From Diogma glabrata (lineage: Eukaryota > Arthropoda > Insecta > Diptera > Cylindrotomidae): a stretch of DNA of 64,000 nt. Within the stretch, counting starts at the first letter, position 1. Every line of letters begins with the position of its first letter. Position numbers and translations under genes: made by a program. The DNA lies in assembly GCA_963693315.1 (NCBI GenBank), contig OY856188.1, positions 270,997,114-271,061,113 of the forward strand. The letters are read 5' to 3'. Of this stretch, positions 11,880 to 25,400 are shown piece by piece. Below the pieces are notes generated by a model that was not told where the DNA came from, made no database searches, and worked only from the letters and a program-made list of their open reading frames with translations.

Positions 11880-12144
11880 TGGTAATTTTTGGTGAAGTGG
11901 AGATGATTTAGTTGCTGCTAGAAGTAGATCCAGGTGATGTGATATGTTGTAAAAATCTGTTGCAATTGATTCAGGCTTATTTTAATGAAATAAATGTGTT
12001 GGCGGTTTTTGCGGCACAACTAAACTCGTTGTATTTTAATAAATTATTATCATGACGTAATGCGATGCGTAAAGAAATTTTAGTTTGTTGGAACTGTTAC
12101 TATGCAATCGGAATTATATTTAACTGGATTTATCGCCACAAACA
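11880..12144 (-). repeat. 3' LTR of gypsy copy B, with adjacent polypurine tract
   Basis: On the minus strand, the purine tract agagagggag (about 12145-12155) precedes TGTTTGTGGCG, the expected start of a 3' LTR. Related sequence recurs at the ends of the 40-45.6 kb element (TGTTGTGGC after a G-rich tract). Toward the other end, the gctgctag...ccaggtg block is shared with 40020-40060. The outer boundary is approximate. Confidence 0.55.
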
Positions 12145-13860
12145 CTCCCTCTCTAGTATCATCGAAGATGAGACGATATGGAGAATTATTTTGTTACAGA
12201 ACGAAGGAAGTGAGTAGGAGTTCGAGCAGGTTCTGCTAGCTCGCGTAGTTGTGGATGCAGGCTTAAATATTTGTTGCTACAGAATGGGTTCAAATTTAAT
12301 CCTTTTAGCTGATACAGTTGCCTTAGCGTCTTGTTGTCTTTTTTCTGCGGAGGTAGAAGAAGAAGATTGGAATGTGTCCGCAGAAAAAAGTTCCGTTTGC
12401 GCGACTGAGATTAGTACTCGAAGTTAGTGAGTTTTAAGTTAAGTTATCTTCAGATTGTTCCCTAAAACAAGGTTTTAATCTGTCGATGGCAACTTGAATG
12501 TTTAACCTTTACGGTCAAAAAATTTTTATTACCGCTGCTGATGAGTGGGAAAGGGCCTTTGTATGGAGGTTATACTGCTATAGGTACTTAGTCCGTACGT
12601 AAAACGACATGCAAACAAAACTCGAGAGCTTTGGAAAAGAAAACTTTATGAGAAGTGTGTTTTGACGAAATAGAGGGACGAATGTGAGTTAAATGTTGTT
12701 TCAGTTGTGAAACGAAGTAAGATCGAGTGGAGTTAGAATTTTGGCTTAAAAATTCTCCGGAGAGTCGTCTGTTAGTACCGTATAGACGATATCAGCCGCT
12801 AAAGATTGGAAGTCGACTGATAAAATCGAAATGACGGAATTGTCGAGGACTTGCTTTGGCAGGGATCTGCGACAATGCGTAGATGAGAGGCTTATGATCG
12901 TTGAAAGGAGTGAAGATCCTATCTTCAAGGAGATACCGAAAATGTTTAATTGCAGAGTAAGCTACAAGGAATTTCCAATCATAAGCGCTGTTTTTCTGTT
13001 TCGTTTCATTAAGTCGCACAGAGAACAAACTAAGATGTGTCAACAATCGTTAATTTTCGTTGAACCAGCGCGAAAATGCCTTGTCGGAAGCGTCGACCAT
13101 TACGGCAAGTTGGGAAGAGTGTGAGGGGTGAAAATTGGGTGTTGCCTCAATGAGTTGCCGCTAGCATAAGTTGGTGACATGTACGGTATCTTCAGACCAC
13201 CAAATGACGCATTTGTCATTCTTTTTAGACCCTTTGAGAATATCATTAAGAATGGCTTGATTGAAACCAGCGTGATGAATGAATCGGCGGTAGAAGTTAA
13301 TCGTTAGAAGGAAACGATGGAGTTGCATAACTGTTTCGGGACGTTTGAAACTCGTAATAACACCGACACGTTCAGAAGTTGCGTTGATTCCAGTTGATTC
13401 AATCGAATGTCCGAGGAAGTCAACATTGGTTTTAGCAAAGTTGTATTTCTCCTGAGGAATAAGGAGCTTAGTGGATCGACAAGACGTCTTCTTTTAATGT
13501 CTTCTAAAAGGCCGTGTTTGTTAAGGACACTAGTTTCAAGAATAGGGATGGTAACATCGGTGGATAACAAAGGTCTGACAGAACGCTCGTCTGAGACTAA
13601 TATTCAAGTTTAGAGATTGTGTACCAATAAGTGCTAACTTTAGTCATGTCAGCTATGGCATTGAGGAGTTGTGTTTCCAATTTATTGCATTTGTTCTCAA
13701 GTGACATGACCTCACTTGGAGAAGAAGAAGAACCGGTAGAGCTAGATACCATAAGGATTTGCGAGCCCCTTAGTGCACTGAGGACGCTATCTGCTATCGT
13801 GACCATCTTAGGTAAATCCTCATCTCTAAACAGGTGGAAGTTTTTAAACTATTAAAGAGG
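12145..13860 (-). pseudogene. Ty3/gypsy gag-pol, internally deleted (copy B)
   Basis: Read right to left on the minus strand: a Gag N-terminal, possibly coiled-coil, stretch with EVMSLENKCNKLETQLLNAI (13.6-13.85 kb); the protease tail NKHGLLEDIKRRRLVDPL (about 13.5 kb); the end of RT with ERV.V and a RRFIHHAGFNQAI-like segment (13.2-13.4 kb); RNase H with IKHFRYLLE, DHKPLIYALSQ and SPRQFRHFDF (12.8-13.05 kb); and a degraded pol C-terminus (12.2-12.5 kb) that aligns with the end of the 26.5-27.8 kb copy. The RT catalytic core and the integrase core are missing, and frames shift many times. The element is dead. Confidence 0.75.
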
Positions 13861-14689
13861 AAATTCTGTTCAATCTTATTTTTATTCATGTATAATGGAA
13901 CGGCAGTTGTTTAGAAAAAAATTATTTACCTGCAACCATTATTATGACAACGTTTGTAAACTTTAGCATTTCATAAAAGATGTTAACGGAAAAAACATAC
14001 AAACTAATAAATTTCTAGAAATAAAAATTTCTGTTTTCCGTCTGGTACCATTTTCACATATATGTACAAAAAAAACGTATTTACATCTTTTAGTAGGTTA
14101 AGATATATTTTATTTTTGTTATTTAGGAATTTTGATCTCTTTTATATTATATGTATAGAAACCACAGGCATAGATAATAATTTTATTGATTATTCTTAGT
14201 ATTTACGATATAGATTGATAAGGACTAGATTATTTCTAGAATTTATTCCTATGGACGAAAATTTGATTAACAAAAATCAATTAGTTTGATATTGTTCTTG
14301 TTCAAGAATGTGGGTTGTATTTCCCTAAATTCGCATGTGGTAAGCGTTAATCGATTTTCTTAAATATAAACGAAAAGAAACTGTTTGATTGAAATTATTT
14401 AATTAAGGTTTTCTTATTTAACGTGAAATGAACACGTATTGATGCTACAGAACATGTTCGTTAAAAGTTGTTTTATTGGTACATTATACTATTATTGCAT
14501 TGAACAAACATTTTGAATGTTGTTGTTTAAACAAACATTCTAGCACTCCTGGCACTCCTCTAGCTTCTCTTTAGCACACAATAATTGCTGTATCCGGATG
14601 ATAATGGGCCGGTTCCGGATGACCCACCGGACTGGCTGATGATTATTAATTGCCAACGATGGAAATTGATGCTGAAGCTAAGTTATTTG
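13861..14689. other. Intergenic AT-rich stretch
   Basis: No open frame with recognisable motifs. Sequence from about 14540 resembles, in opposite orientation, the flank downstream of the LTR at 57.44 kb, so it probably belongs to the same gypsy family as the next entry. Confidence 0.4.
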
Positions 14690-14935
14690 AAGACTCTTTT
14701 CGTCGAGTAAGCAATAGCGTATCATCACCAAGGAATATTCCACAACTTATATTGAGGGTGCTACTGTTCGTGGATAAACTGTAACTGAATACAGTTTATC
14801 CGCAACACCCATAAGATATCACCGTGACTAGTGATATCTCACTGTTATTATCAGTGGTATGTAATATTTACGTTAACTCATATGCCAATAGCAGAACTGT
14901 AGTATTCAGCCACGAATGGTCCTGTGTCTTAGGCA
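14690..14935 (-). repeat. LTR fragment of gypsy family 2
   Basis: Reverse complement of the LTR-like block at 57444-57660. Shared signatures include caaggaatattcc, actgaatacagtt, agatatcac, gtgatatctcact and catatgccaatagcag. A third, shorter copy lies at 45757-45890. Three copies at unlinked sites in both orientations support a dispersed LTR. Boundaries are approximate; no gag or pol adjoins this copy. Confidence 0.6.
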
Positions 14936-17170
14936 ACCATTGGCTTTAGACAACTCTTCCTATAATCCCTCTATTCCATCAAAAGAAAATAACAAATCTA
15001 CTCCGAAACAAATATAATTTGTATACGTAATTTCATGTTTAAATTAATTTATTAATCTTTGAAGTTTTAAAAAAAGAAATAATGATATACCAATAAATAA
15101 AAACAAAAACTCACCTGTACAGTCATCAAGGTAACGCCGATGAAAATATTTTTTTCTCACTTATTAGTTATTTTATTATTATTATATTTATTTTATTTAG
15201 CTTAGAGTAGAGCTTCAATTTTATTATAAATTTTCACAATTTCACACAAATTTAGAAGAAGCTTAAAATAAAACCATTTCACAAAATTTCACTGTCATTT
15301 CACGACAACGGTAATAAATTGGAAAAAATTCATGCATATTTTACCGTTATTAATTTTATAAACCTAAAAAATGCTAAATGCCCGTAAACGATACCCGCTT
15401 GGTAAAAATGATCTAAATTTATTACTAAAAACACTTTCGATCACTAAACAAGTATTATTTTTATTAACCAGCCGTGATTAACTCTGATTAACTCCGTTAT
15501 CCACGATTAACTAATTCGATTTACATATTGCAGGCCAGATTGCTTTTCTATTCCACTTTCGCGCCATCCTTCTTCTTTTTTGTTTTAAGTAACGAACGGT
15601 TCCTTTTAAATTTTTTTGATCAAAAATAAACAATAATCAAGTTTTTGTTTTGTTGATTAAAAAAATGTTATGATAATGACGGGATCATCTTTATCGCAAT
15701 GTATAGTATACATAGTTGATAATCAAAATTGCGTATCAAAATTTATCTCCATAATACAGTGGAGAACAAATCTGTTTTTTTGAGATTAATTATTTATTCA
15801 TAAAATTTCAGATTTTAGAGGTGATACTGTTATTTATTTATTTATAATATTGTGTTTGGATTAAGATCTTGAAGAGTGAAGAAAATGAATGCATAAAGAA
15901 AAAGTCCAAGCGGCACGTACATCCGCTAAAAATAGGTAGATTTCGGGACCAGAGAGCTTTGTGTACAAAAAGAATTGGATATGTCCGATTAGTTTAAATA
16001 AAAAATTTAAGTAGCAACAAAATAATCCCAAAAATTTATCAAACTAACCAAACTAAATATATAAACGGAAACTACTTTATCAATGCAATTTTTGGAATAG
16101 TTTTGTTTAATTTGGTTTCCTTAATCACATATTAAATCCTTTGGTGGATTAACGTTCTAACTACGTCAGAACTGCAATACTACCACACATAATTTATAAT
16201 CAACAACCAACATCAAACAACTTTAACACCTCAAATATAATACAAATATCTATCTTTTTATAAAAAAACTTTTGTAAATGTGTAATCAATATATGTACAT
16301 ATATTTATTTCAAGTAAACCACTTCCAAATATTACAAAATCCCAAATAAACTATTCCCTAATTCAAAACAATAATGAATTTTCAAAACAACAACAACAAA
16401 CATTCAAAACCAAAATTTATTTAATTTTTGCGAAAAAAAATAAAAACTCAAAGAGAAACAAAACAGAAAATGTATTTAATATTTCATAGGATATTTTTAT
16501 ATTTTTGAGATTTGTTGTTGTAATTATATGAGAGTGGCTGTGAGAGTGACTTACATTAAGTTAGTATACCTACTGCTAATTGCATAGGAACTTCTTGGGT
16601 TAGAAAGCTGAAAATTTCTGAGGTTATAATTGAAAAGTTGAATTAAAAGCTAGTTTTAGTTTAAACAAAATAGACTCAAAATGATGAAAGCATGGCCGTT
16701 TGCGTTTGTTTTCGTTTTAACAGCCCCAGGATCTCAACCTCTGAACTTAAACAATTGGTTTTTTAAGTTTTGAATAGATTTATCTACGTTTCTAGTGTGC
16801 AGCAGTTTTAAAATGTGAGATTGGCCATTTTCAGCTAAATCAAGGACAACAAAGTTTAGTACATTTTTAAAACAGCTGATTTTTAAGGAAGCTGGCACGC
16901 CAAGATTGTTGTTTGAAAAAAAATGATAGAAATATGTTCAAATATTTAACATTTATAAATTTTATTAAAATATTATGATTCAAACGGAAGTTATAACGTT
17001 CTAGATTATTCGACTTTTTAAGCTCTAGCCATTTAACCTGTACCCGGATATGGCCAGTTCACGAACCTGCCCAAGAGATTCTTTGCCGCAACATACACAG
17101 AAAAATTTTTTGGTGTAGGTCAAGAAATGCGATCGTGAGAGTGCCGGTAAATTCCGTTATATCTCATATC
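14936..17170. other. Intergenic, no gene seen
   Basis: About 2.2 kb of AT-rich sequence with simple A- and T-rich tracts. I found no exon, RNA gene or transposon domain on either strand. Confidence 0.5.
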
Positions 17171-17176
17171 GTTATA

Positions 17177-17700
17177 TATATACCGGGTGATTTTTTTAAC
17201 CTGAAGCTTTCACATATCTCGAAAAATAAGCACTCTACGGAAAAAATGTCTATATTCAAAATTTAATCATATCACAGGAGAAATACATTAGTGCAAAAAA
17301 ATAGTCCCCACCCCCCTCTTTGTAGGTGGGCGGGAGTAACTTTGAATCTAAAATAGGAACCCCAATTTTTTATTGCAGATACGGATTCTACGGCTAAAAG
17401 TACGTACGATTTGACTAAAAAATTTTGTTCGATTCATGATAGATGTAAACTGTATCAGAAAGTTTACAAACAAGAACCAACAACACGTGAGAATATGATT
17501 GGGCGAATCAAAAATGCTTGTGCCGAAATTCAAGCAGACACACTTCTCAGTTATGTAATCATTTGAAAAGCAGATTAATAAGTGCCTTGAAGTCGAAGGT
17601 CATCATTTTGAATACTTATTTTAAGCTAAAATTTGTTTATTCACCAGCCATTTACATTAATAAACTTTTTACAATGAAAACGTGATATTTTTTGAATAGG
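17177..17700 (+). pseudogene. IS630/mariner-like transposase C-terminal remnant
   Basis: The plus strand encodes EPTTRENMIGRIKNACAEI followed, after a frameshift near 17560, by SFEKQINKCLEVEGHHFEYLF and a stop at about 17628. A TRENM.RI..AC stretch followed by a final C.E..G.HFE.L matches the C-terminus of a group of insect DDE transposases related to IS630/Tc1-mariner. The DDE catalytic core is absent. The start of the repeat (ccgggtgattttttta, 17184-17199) may be a terminus, but I cannot pair it with a clear inverted end. Confidence 0.55.
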
Positions 17701-17739
17701 TAAGGTAGAGGTAAGAGGAGACCATATATATTCAGGAAA

Positions 17740-18450
17740 ACAGTTCCGAGAATAGGGATGGCAACATCGGCGTTAACAAAGGTCTGACAGAACACATCTC
17801 AGACCAATGTTTAAAGTTAGGGCTCTTGTACCATAAGCACTAACGAGAAAGCGTTCACAGCATTAAGAGTGAAAGCTGATTTCCGAAAGAGTTTTTCCTC
17901 TGTTGTTGTGGGGAGAACTGGTATTTCAGTACTTTCGTCAACCAAGAATTGTCAACGGGAGTTGATATCAAGCATCAGGAGACGAAGTTAGAAGAAGCTA
18001 ATACCACACGTCGCCTCGTGTGATGAGTTTTAAAGTTTTTTACCCTTGGGCAATGGGCATTAAGGCGATGGTATTTACATTTGGGGTGAGAATTTTTTAT
18101 CTTGACTAGGAGGCGAATGCTGGAGGAGGTGTGTCAACCGAACTGGCAGGGGGCGGTTTTGAGGTGGAAGGTGTAGATGGAGGAGCGGATAATTGATGGA
18201 GTTGTATTTTGGAAAACGCAGCTTTCATCCAGGCGTTAAACATCTTTTGAAGCTACTCGTGGGGATACTGACAATGTTCAGTTACTGAAAGAACGGGTAG
18301 GTCACTCGCAGACACCCCCGAGAATTTGCATCCGCGTCTGAAGCAGCGAATGATGAAGGCAATAAGGGTGAGTGTTGCTGCACACAACGCCCACATGGTG
18401 TGTTGGTTCGCGATTACAAAACCGTAGATTACGAACAACAGGGTTCCCTA
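17740..18450 (-). pseudogene. Ty3/gypsy gag-protease remnant (copy E)
   Basis: From 18440 downward on the minus strand: a short open frame with a hydrophobic segment (ALCAATLTLIAFIIRCFRR, 18253-18438); a Pro/Ser-rich stretch (SAPPSTPSTSKPPPASS); a C-H-C finger remnant (CKYHRLNAHCPRVK, about 18.05 kb); then the retropepsin region DINSR, QFLVDESTEI, TTTEEKLFRKS, TRALTLNIGLR and AIPIL. The catalytic D-T/S-G is altered to DES. Frames change repeatedly. The same gene order occurs in copy D at 44-45.3 kb. Confidence 0.65.
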
Positions 18451-18539
18451 AAAATATAAAAATTTCCTTATACAACTGCATTAATTACAAAATAAATATG
18501 TATTCTCCTGATTCAAAATAAAAGAAAAATTAACTATTT

Positions 18540-18690
18540 CAGATAACGTAGGGGTCACCAGTTTTGGTAGCAGTGGCGCGTGAACTTTGTCCAAAAGATG
18601 GAGATGATGTTTACTCCTGTTGAGATGATGAAGTTTTATTTGAGATTGATGAAGTTGAACTTGAATCAGGACAAAATAAAACTACTGCAA
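18540..18690 (-). repeat. LTR end and candidate primer-binding site of gypsy copy E
   Basis: Reverse complement reads ...ctgctaccaaaac followed by tggtgacccctacg, a TGG-led segment placed where a tRNA primer-binding site should sit between the 5' LTR and gag. The adjoining agatggagatgatg block is shared with the LTRs of copies B and D. The tRNA cannot be named with confidence. Confidence 0.45.
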
Positions 18691-19490
18691 CTCCATCAAA
18701 AACCAACCAAAAAAAACATTTGGCATAAAATTGAAACAAAATGTCACAAAGTTTAATCAAAATTAGAAATAATTAGACTAATTTTTCTATTTCTAAAATT
18801 TATATTGAATTCTTTTCTACTAAACTAACAAACAAAACATAGTGTGTAAATGTGAATATTGTAGAATGAAAGATTGACCATAAAATACAATTTTAATTTT
18901 AAATCTTTTTAAGCACACCAAAAACTAAGTTGCAGAAAACTAATAACGAAGGAATGTCAAATGACACATTATTTTTATATAAACAAACCAAAAAATTGCG
19001 TGATACATTCAAAAAATGCAGGTAATTTTTATATTTCTTTTTACCAGGAGTGTTAGGCTAATTCACAATATGAAATGTAATTTATGAATAACAAAATGCA
19101 ACCATAGTATATTTTATAGCATATTATAGCAACCATACTATAGTATATTTTATAACCATACTATACAGTATGACTAACACGACATAAGCTGTTTGCTCCA
19201 ATTCTTCTAGTCTAACGCGTCAACGATATCTTCTTAGTCTTATTGAAAATGGAACTAGAAAAGGCTACTGCACTGTCGTAAAATTGTAATAAAATTGCAT
19301 GAACACCATTAGCATAGTAAGTTATAACAAATCTTCGATTAGAATTGCAGAATTTAATAATAAATTTTGGAGTTTTCTAAAACATTTTCTCAAAATGCTT
19401 CCTAATCAAATCATGAATATTTATTTAGAAGTGGGATTTAAGGTTTCGAAATAACAGAAAAGAAAATATTTCTTAGTTTATCTTATTGGT
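18691..19490. other. Intergenic, no gene seen
   Basis: AT-rich. A short tandem repeat of the type atagtatattttatagc lies near 19090-19150. No coding exon recognised. Confidence 0.45.
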
Positions 19491-19499
19491 CATAAATTT

Positions 19500-19745
19500 A
19501 ATAACATCATCGATTGTAATGTAGTTTAACTTCCTAAAATCAACGACAACTCGCCAATTTTATTTATCAGTACTTATTTTTTTAGGGACAATAAGAAGAG
19601 GAAAGTACCAGGGGTTATCAAATTTCCTACAAAATGATTTTGTAACATCTGATTAACTTGATTGTTAATATCCTTTTTTGTTTTCTCATGTGGTCAATAT
19701 TGTCTGATATTAATTTGCTTTGCGTCAATACTTTGATAGCAAAGC
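19500..19745 (-). pseudogene. Ty3/gypsy RT N-terminal fragment (separate family)
   Basis: The minus strand gives EINNQVNQMLQNHFV, a decayed 'SPW..P...V.KK' segment, and WRVVVDFRKLNYITIDDVI. The last is the hallmark first block of a 17.6/gypsy-type reverse transcriptase. At least one stop and one frame change occur, and catalytic motifs downstream are missing. The wording of the motif differs from the 43-44 kb copy, so it is probably another family. Confidence 0.65.
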
Positions 19746-22040
19746 AAAATAAATCTTTTTTTTAAATAAAAAAATTGTTTAATAAAACTATAAAATGTGT
19801 TAATAAAACTATAAAACAACATCAACAAAAACTGATATCTCTGCGGAACTACAAAGATGCAACTTACGGTGCATATCCTATTTTTTTACTTTTCCTGTTT
19901 TTAATTGAATCGTAGCATAATCTATACTGTCTTGTAAACAATGCTTTTCAATTAAAAAATCAACCAGTCAAACACAAAGCCTTGACACTAAACACAATTT
20001 ATGAACTTTATACTGATTTTTTTGTGTAAGGAATGATCACATAATAACAGATAAAGAATTAAAGAAAATAACACATCAATTACAGAAGTAAAGGAAAATA
20101 ATCTGATAAAGTTGTCTAAGGATAATAAGATTAACTTTTTCAAAGACATTTTGTGTCGTTAGATATAACTAAATTTTCCTTCCTACGAAACGTACACTTA
20201 AGAAATTAAAATCGAAATTTGATTTTTATCAAGACAGTAGGATACAAGTTACAACATTCAAAATATTAATTGAACATGAAATTCTATTTCAATGCAAGAA
20301 TAATAGTTGACCGCTACACAAAACTCTTATCTGGGGTAAATCATATATGAATCGTTAATACAGGAGGGTATTTGTTATACATTAAAGACCAGAAAAGGAT
20401 TTCGGAAACTTAGTGCTCTGCCGTTCTTTCCGGTTTCACATTCCATTAATGGACATTAAAAATTCTCAAATAAAATATAAATTTAAATAAAAAATTAATC
20501 ATACCACAATTATTTTCTGATCTTTTATTAAAAAAAAAAGTTTTCCACTTGCAACAACAAATCAATCATACAATATATCGGATAACAGAACACAAATTGG
20601 TAAAATTATTTTCGAAATTTATTCATTTCAATTTAGTTTAAAATTTATGCTAATAAACGAAATTTGTCAAAAGATGAGAGGAAGCAGATACATTATTTAT
20701 GACAATACGGTGACCCTTTAAAAAAATGTATATTGTTGTCTACGCTATGAGTTTTATGTATGAACAACCAAAAATTTTTTTTTAAAATTCAATTTATAAA
20801 AATTGAACCATATTTATATAAACGAAAAATATAGGTCAAGAAAGTATTAAAATATTCAATTTCCTGTTAACAATGGGAAAAATTGGATGTCATGGATTCT
20901 AAAATGGAGATTGATAACAATTCTAACAAATCTATAACGAAAAATATCTAAGTACCTTATATGTAATTCAAAATATCTTATCTCAATTTTGATTGAAATA
21001 TAGCATTAGAGAAATTTTTTTTACATATATCGAAATATTGCGATTATCTTGTATACTTATGTTGGAGATGCTACTTTGTCAACTGAACATAATCAACTAG
21101 ATGTTTAATCTACGTATTACAATTCTTGAAAGATGCTTATTTCTTTGCGATACAAATTTATTAGATTGGCTGGCTCAATGGCTTCACTGGCAGAAAACAT
21201 AAAAATCGAACATAATGTGACATAAATATTTCTTTAAATCGATTACTAAAGTAGAAATTTTCTTCGACCAAACTAGGAATTGCCCATTATGATATCAGTT
21301 TTTAGTAATTTAATTTTCGCTCATTTATTATTTGAAAAGCACCAAGGTATTAATACCGTAATAAATATATTACGCACTAGTGCGTAATAATATAAAAAAC
21401 TTCTATATTGTCATAGCAACAGTTCCGCCATACTGTCAATTTGATAAACGTAATTCCCAAATCACTTTGTGGATTCGATCACTGATTAGTAAGCAAAACA
21501 CAAAGTTTTATTTAGTATTGAACCCCGGTATTGTTCCACAACAACAGGAAAACTTCTATTTACACGGTTTATATTCACGATACAGTGTTTCGTTTACAAT
21601 TGCTTTTTATGATACATATCCACATTCTACTTAAACTATTAACACTATCGCAGTGTAACTTAATTTTTACATCATCGCAGTATAATATAAAGTAACTTAA
21701 TTTTGAAAGAGGAATTTTCTTATATGCAATTTTTCTAAATTTCTCAAATATTCCAGGTAAGTCCATTCTTTAGAAAGAAAGATTCAGAAATTCTGATGAA
21801 ATTTATTCCATGTTGTTTTTGTTTTTAATATTTTAGTTTTTGCTTTGTAGAACATGTAAAAGGTTCATCGAACTGAATGACCGGTCCTGTAAGTCGATAA
21901 CATGTTATGGATTTATAGGAAATTAATCTAGATAGAAACCTAATTCTAGGAATCAAGGTGAATACAGATTGGATTGAAGCATTCTAATACTTTCCAGAAA
22001 TTTACGATATACAATTCAATAGTATACAAGTATACTAAAA
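19746..22040. other. Intergenic, no gene seen
   Basis: AT-rich 2.3 kb with no recognised exon, repeat family or RNA. The open frame at 21380-21634 has no motif I know. The 5' end of the LINE lies somewhere in 21.8-22.05 kb, but no target-site duplication was identified. Confidence 0.45.
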
Positions 22041-22044
22041 ATAA

Positions 22045-22479
22045 ATAGCGATTAATAGCAAAAACAAATCGGCGTCGCTAGTAAATGTTCCGATCTTTGT
22101 AGAATTTGTCACGTACAAAGACGTGATGAATGTTCTTAAAAACACAAGTAAGCTCAAGGGCAAACGAATTTATATTGATCGAGACTATCCGCTTGAAGTC
22201 AGACGAATAAGAAGTTCTATGCTGACAATCAGAAAAGAAATACTGAAGCATAATGATAAAATATCAGTTCGAATTAAAAATGAAAGCTTAATTGTGGAAA
22301 ATACAGTTTTTTGGTGGAAAGAAGGTGAAGGTCTAAGAACGGATACAAATGAAGCAGGTGCCAAAATAATAAGTGATCTTGTGGGTTTCAATCTACAAGA
22401 ATTTTTGGACAAAATTCAAGATGATTTTCTGAACGAAGCATCCTCGTCAATATCCAATCAGCATGTGAGAAAAGGTTGA
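22045..22479 (+). CDS. LINE ORF1, L1-ORF1p/transposase_22-like C-terminal domain
   Basis: The frame is open from 22045, just after a TAA at 22042-22044, to TGA at 22477-22479, about 144 codons. It reads IFVEFVTYKDVMNVLKN, then KLKGKRIYIDRDYPLEVRRI, and later VRIKNESLIV. This is the pattern of the RNA-binding/C-terminal part of ORF1 proteins in insect LINEs whose ORF2 looks like the one downstream. A full ORF1 would have an N-terminal coiled coil; it is missing, so the element is probably 5' truncated, as expected of target-primed reverse transcription. The first ATG is at 22126, inside the conserved part. ORF1 and ORF2 are in the same frame, separated only by the TGA. Confidence 0.7.
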   Translation: MAINSKNKSASLVNVPIFVEFVTYKDVMNVLKNTSKLKGKRIYIDRDYPLEVRRIRSSMLTIRKEILKHNDKISVRIKNESLIVENTVFWWKEGEGLRTDTNEAGAKIISDLVGFNLQEFLDKIQDDFLNEASSSISNQHVRKG

Positions 22480-25400
22480 GAAAGCGCTGTCTGTTCGACT
22501 GTAACCTCTAATAAACTTGTAACTAGTGATAAAAATGTTTTAGATTTAAGTTGTAATACAATTAGAATTTTAGCATATAATATCTGTGGGCTAGGGAATA
22601 AACTATTGTTTGTGGATTTTTTTAATTATGTAAGTAAATTTGATATTTTTATATTATTGGAAACTTTTATTATGGATAGGTATGAAATTTTTGATAAATA
22701 TTTTGTAGAATTTAATCTCTGTTGGGTACCAGCTACGAGAATTAGCAACTTTGGGAGAGCAAGTGGTGGTATGTTAATTGGTTATAAAAAAATGGGAAGA
22801 TTGTCCAAAGCCACGAAATTTGAAAAAATAAATCAAATATCTTTTATAAGCACGGAAATTCAAGGAAAAGTTACCTACGTGCTGCCAGTCTATCTCAATG
22901 GTAACAATTGGAATGAAGATTTTCTATTAATATGTGAAATGCTGGAACAGAATAACAAAGTAAGTTTTATACTAGCAGGAGACTTCAATGTACGAATCGC
23001 TGAGAACCAATTCATGGTAGAGGAGTTGATGGAAATTAACCCAAGCTTAAATCAAGTCAGAAAATCGAACGACAAGATTCTAAATCAACGAGGAAAAAAA
23101 CTTCTAGAAGCGTGCGATGATTATGGGTTAATTATTTTAAATGGGCGTACACCAAGTGATCCAGACGGGAGTTTTACTTTCTTGGGCGTTATGGGATCCT
23201 CAACAAACGATTTAGTTTGTTGTTCAATAGATCTACTGGGAAAAGTTCTGGATTTTGAAACGGGCTCTCTTGTTTTTTCTGACCACATGCCCATCATCAC
23301 TACGTTGAAATGGGGTGAAAATCAATTTATAAAGCGAAAAGGCCTCTCTCCAAAACTGAAATGGGTGGAGGAAAACAAATCCATGTTCTGTAAAAAGCTT
23401 GAAACTGGTATGCGGTATATGGGAGACCTGTCTGAAAGTCCGAGCAAAGCTTTGCAATGTCTAACTGAACAAATAAAATTAGCAGCGGGAATTCATTTAC
23501 ATCAATCCAAAAAGGGCCAGGAAACAAAAAAGACTCATAACATGTGGCACCTAAAAGCAAATAAAGATTACAAATATTTGTGCAGAACAAAGAAAAAAAG
23601 TTTTTACTCTATTCTATATGCATCGACATTAAATTATATAAGAAACGGTAAAGAGTTCTGGAGTATAGTAAAAACTTTGCGCCGTAAGGATACTGCAGTT
23701 TGCTCGGTTGGGGTCCCAGCTCTTGCTGGTTATTTTAAGTCACTACTCTCACCACAAATGAATTACACAACGGTATTAACAGTGGAACCATATATAGAAA
23801 ATGATACACTTGATAGTGCAATAAAAATGGACGAACTACAAGATGTTCTAGGTAAATTGAAACACAACAAAGCACCTGGAGCAGACAGAATACCATACGA
23901 GTTCTACAAAAATGCACCTAATAGTTTTCTATTATATTTGCTTTCATTTTATAATACAATTTTCGAAACAAGAGAGATGCCACCGTCTTTTAAGGAATCA
24001 CTCATTTTCCCAATTCATAAGAAGGGTGACAGCTCGGTACCTGAAAATTATAGAGGTATTTCTTTTATGGATTCGGTTACAAAAATTTTTTGCAGCATAT
24101 TACTAGGTAGATTAGAAAAATGGGTAATGGAAAACAAAGTGCTCAACGAATTTCAAGCTGGATTCAGAAAGGGGTATTCTACGTTTGATAATATATTTAA
24201 TCTTAAAAGCATCGTAACCCTGCGACTACGCTCTAAAGGGCAAAAAATTTACACATTTTTTGTGGACTTCAAATCAGCTTTCGATACCATTTTAAGATCA
24301 TCTCTGTTTTATAAACTAAGCAGTGCTAATGTGTCGACGAAATTTTTAAGGGTATTAAGGAGTCTTTATGAAAATACAAAAGCAGCTGTTTGGAATGGCG
24401 TTGACCTATCAGAATGGTTTGCTACGGAAACGGGGGTAAAGCAGGGCTGTTTACTCAGTCCTCTACTGTTTGCCGTATTTTTGAACGACTTAGTTGACTT
24501 TCTGTGTGGAGGAATACTTATTGGTGATCTTCGAATTAAAGTCTTGATGTTTGCAGATGATATAGTGCTTTTGGCGCCAAGCCCCGAAGTATTGCAGAAG
24601 ATGATAAATCGCCTGGAAGAGTATTGCAATATGTGGAACTTAATTATTAACCTAGGTAAATCGAAGATAATGATATTTAGCAATGGTGGAAAGAAAGCAG
24701 CGATAGAAAACTGGTGGCTGAATGGCCAAGCGATTGAAGTGGTAAATTCTTACAAATATCTTGGTATGATCTTGACCCCACAGTTTTCAATGAGTTCACA
24801 CATGGATCAGCAATTAACCTATGCCAAACAAGCGCTAAATGTGGTGTGGAAGGATCTTGTAACAACATCAACGGTTCCAATTGCAGCCAAAATGCAGGTC
24901 TTTGATGCAGTTAGTAGATCAATAATGTGCTACGGATGCCAGATTTGGGGTTGGGAAGCCTATGACCAAGTGGAAAAATTGCAGAGGTTCTTTATTAAGA
25001 AAATTCTAGGACTGCCGAGGAACACACCAAACTACATGCTATTATTGGAAACGAATAGAAGTGAAATTTTTGTGCATACACTCAAACTACACTTCAAGTA
25101 CATAGTAAACGTGTTGCAGCTACCAACAGAGAGACTACCTCGATTTCTGGCTAATGAGATTATAAGAAATAAAACATCCTGGTTTAGAGGCTGGCAAAGT
25201 CTAGCTACAATGCATCTGTGCACACTGCGTGAATCTGTAGGGGATATTTGCACATTAACAATTGAACTGAACAGTATTCTGGCAAAAGTGAGAACCCAAT
25301 CTGTAATTTCGAACATGGAAAAAGCCCGAGTTTCAAAAAATCATTACGCCTATAGCACCTTTGCTCTTAACCTGGATGAGCGTCATTACCTACTTACAAC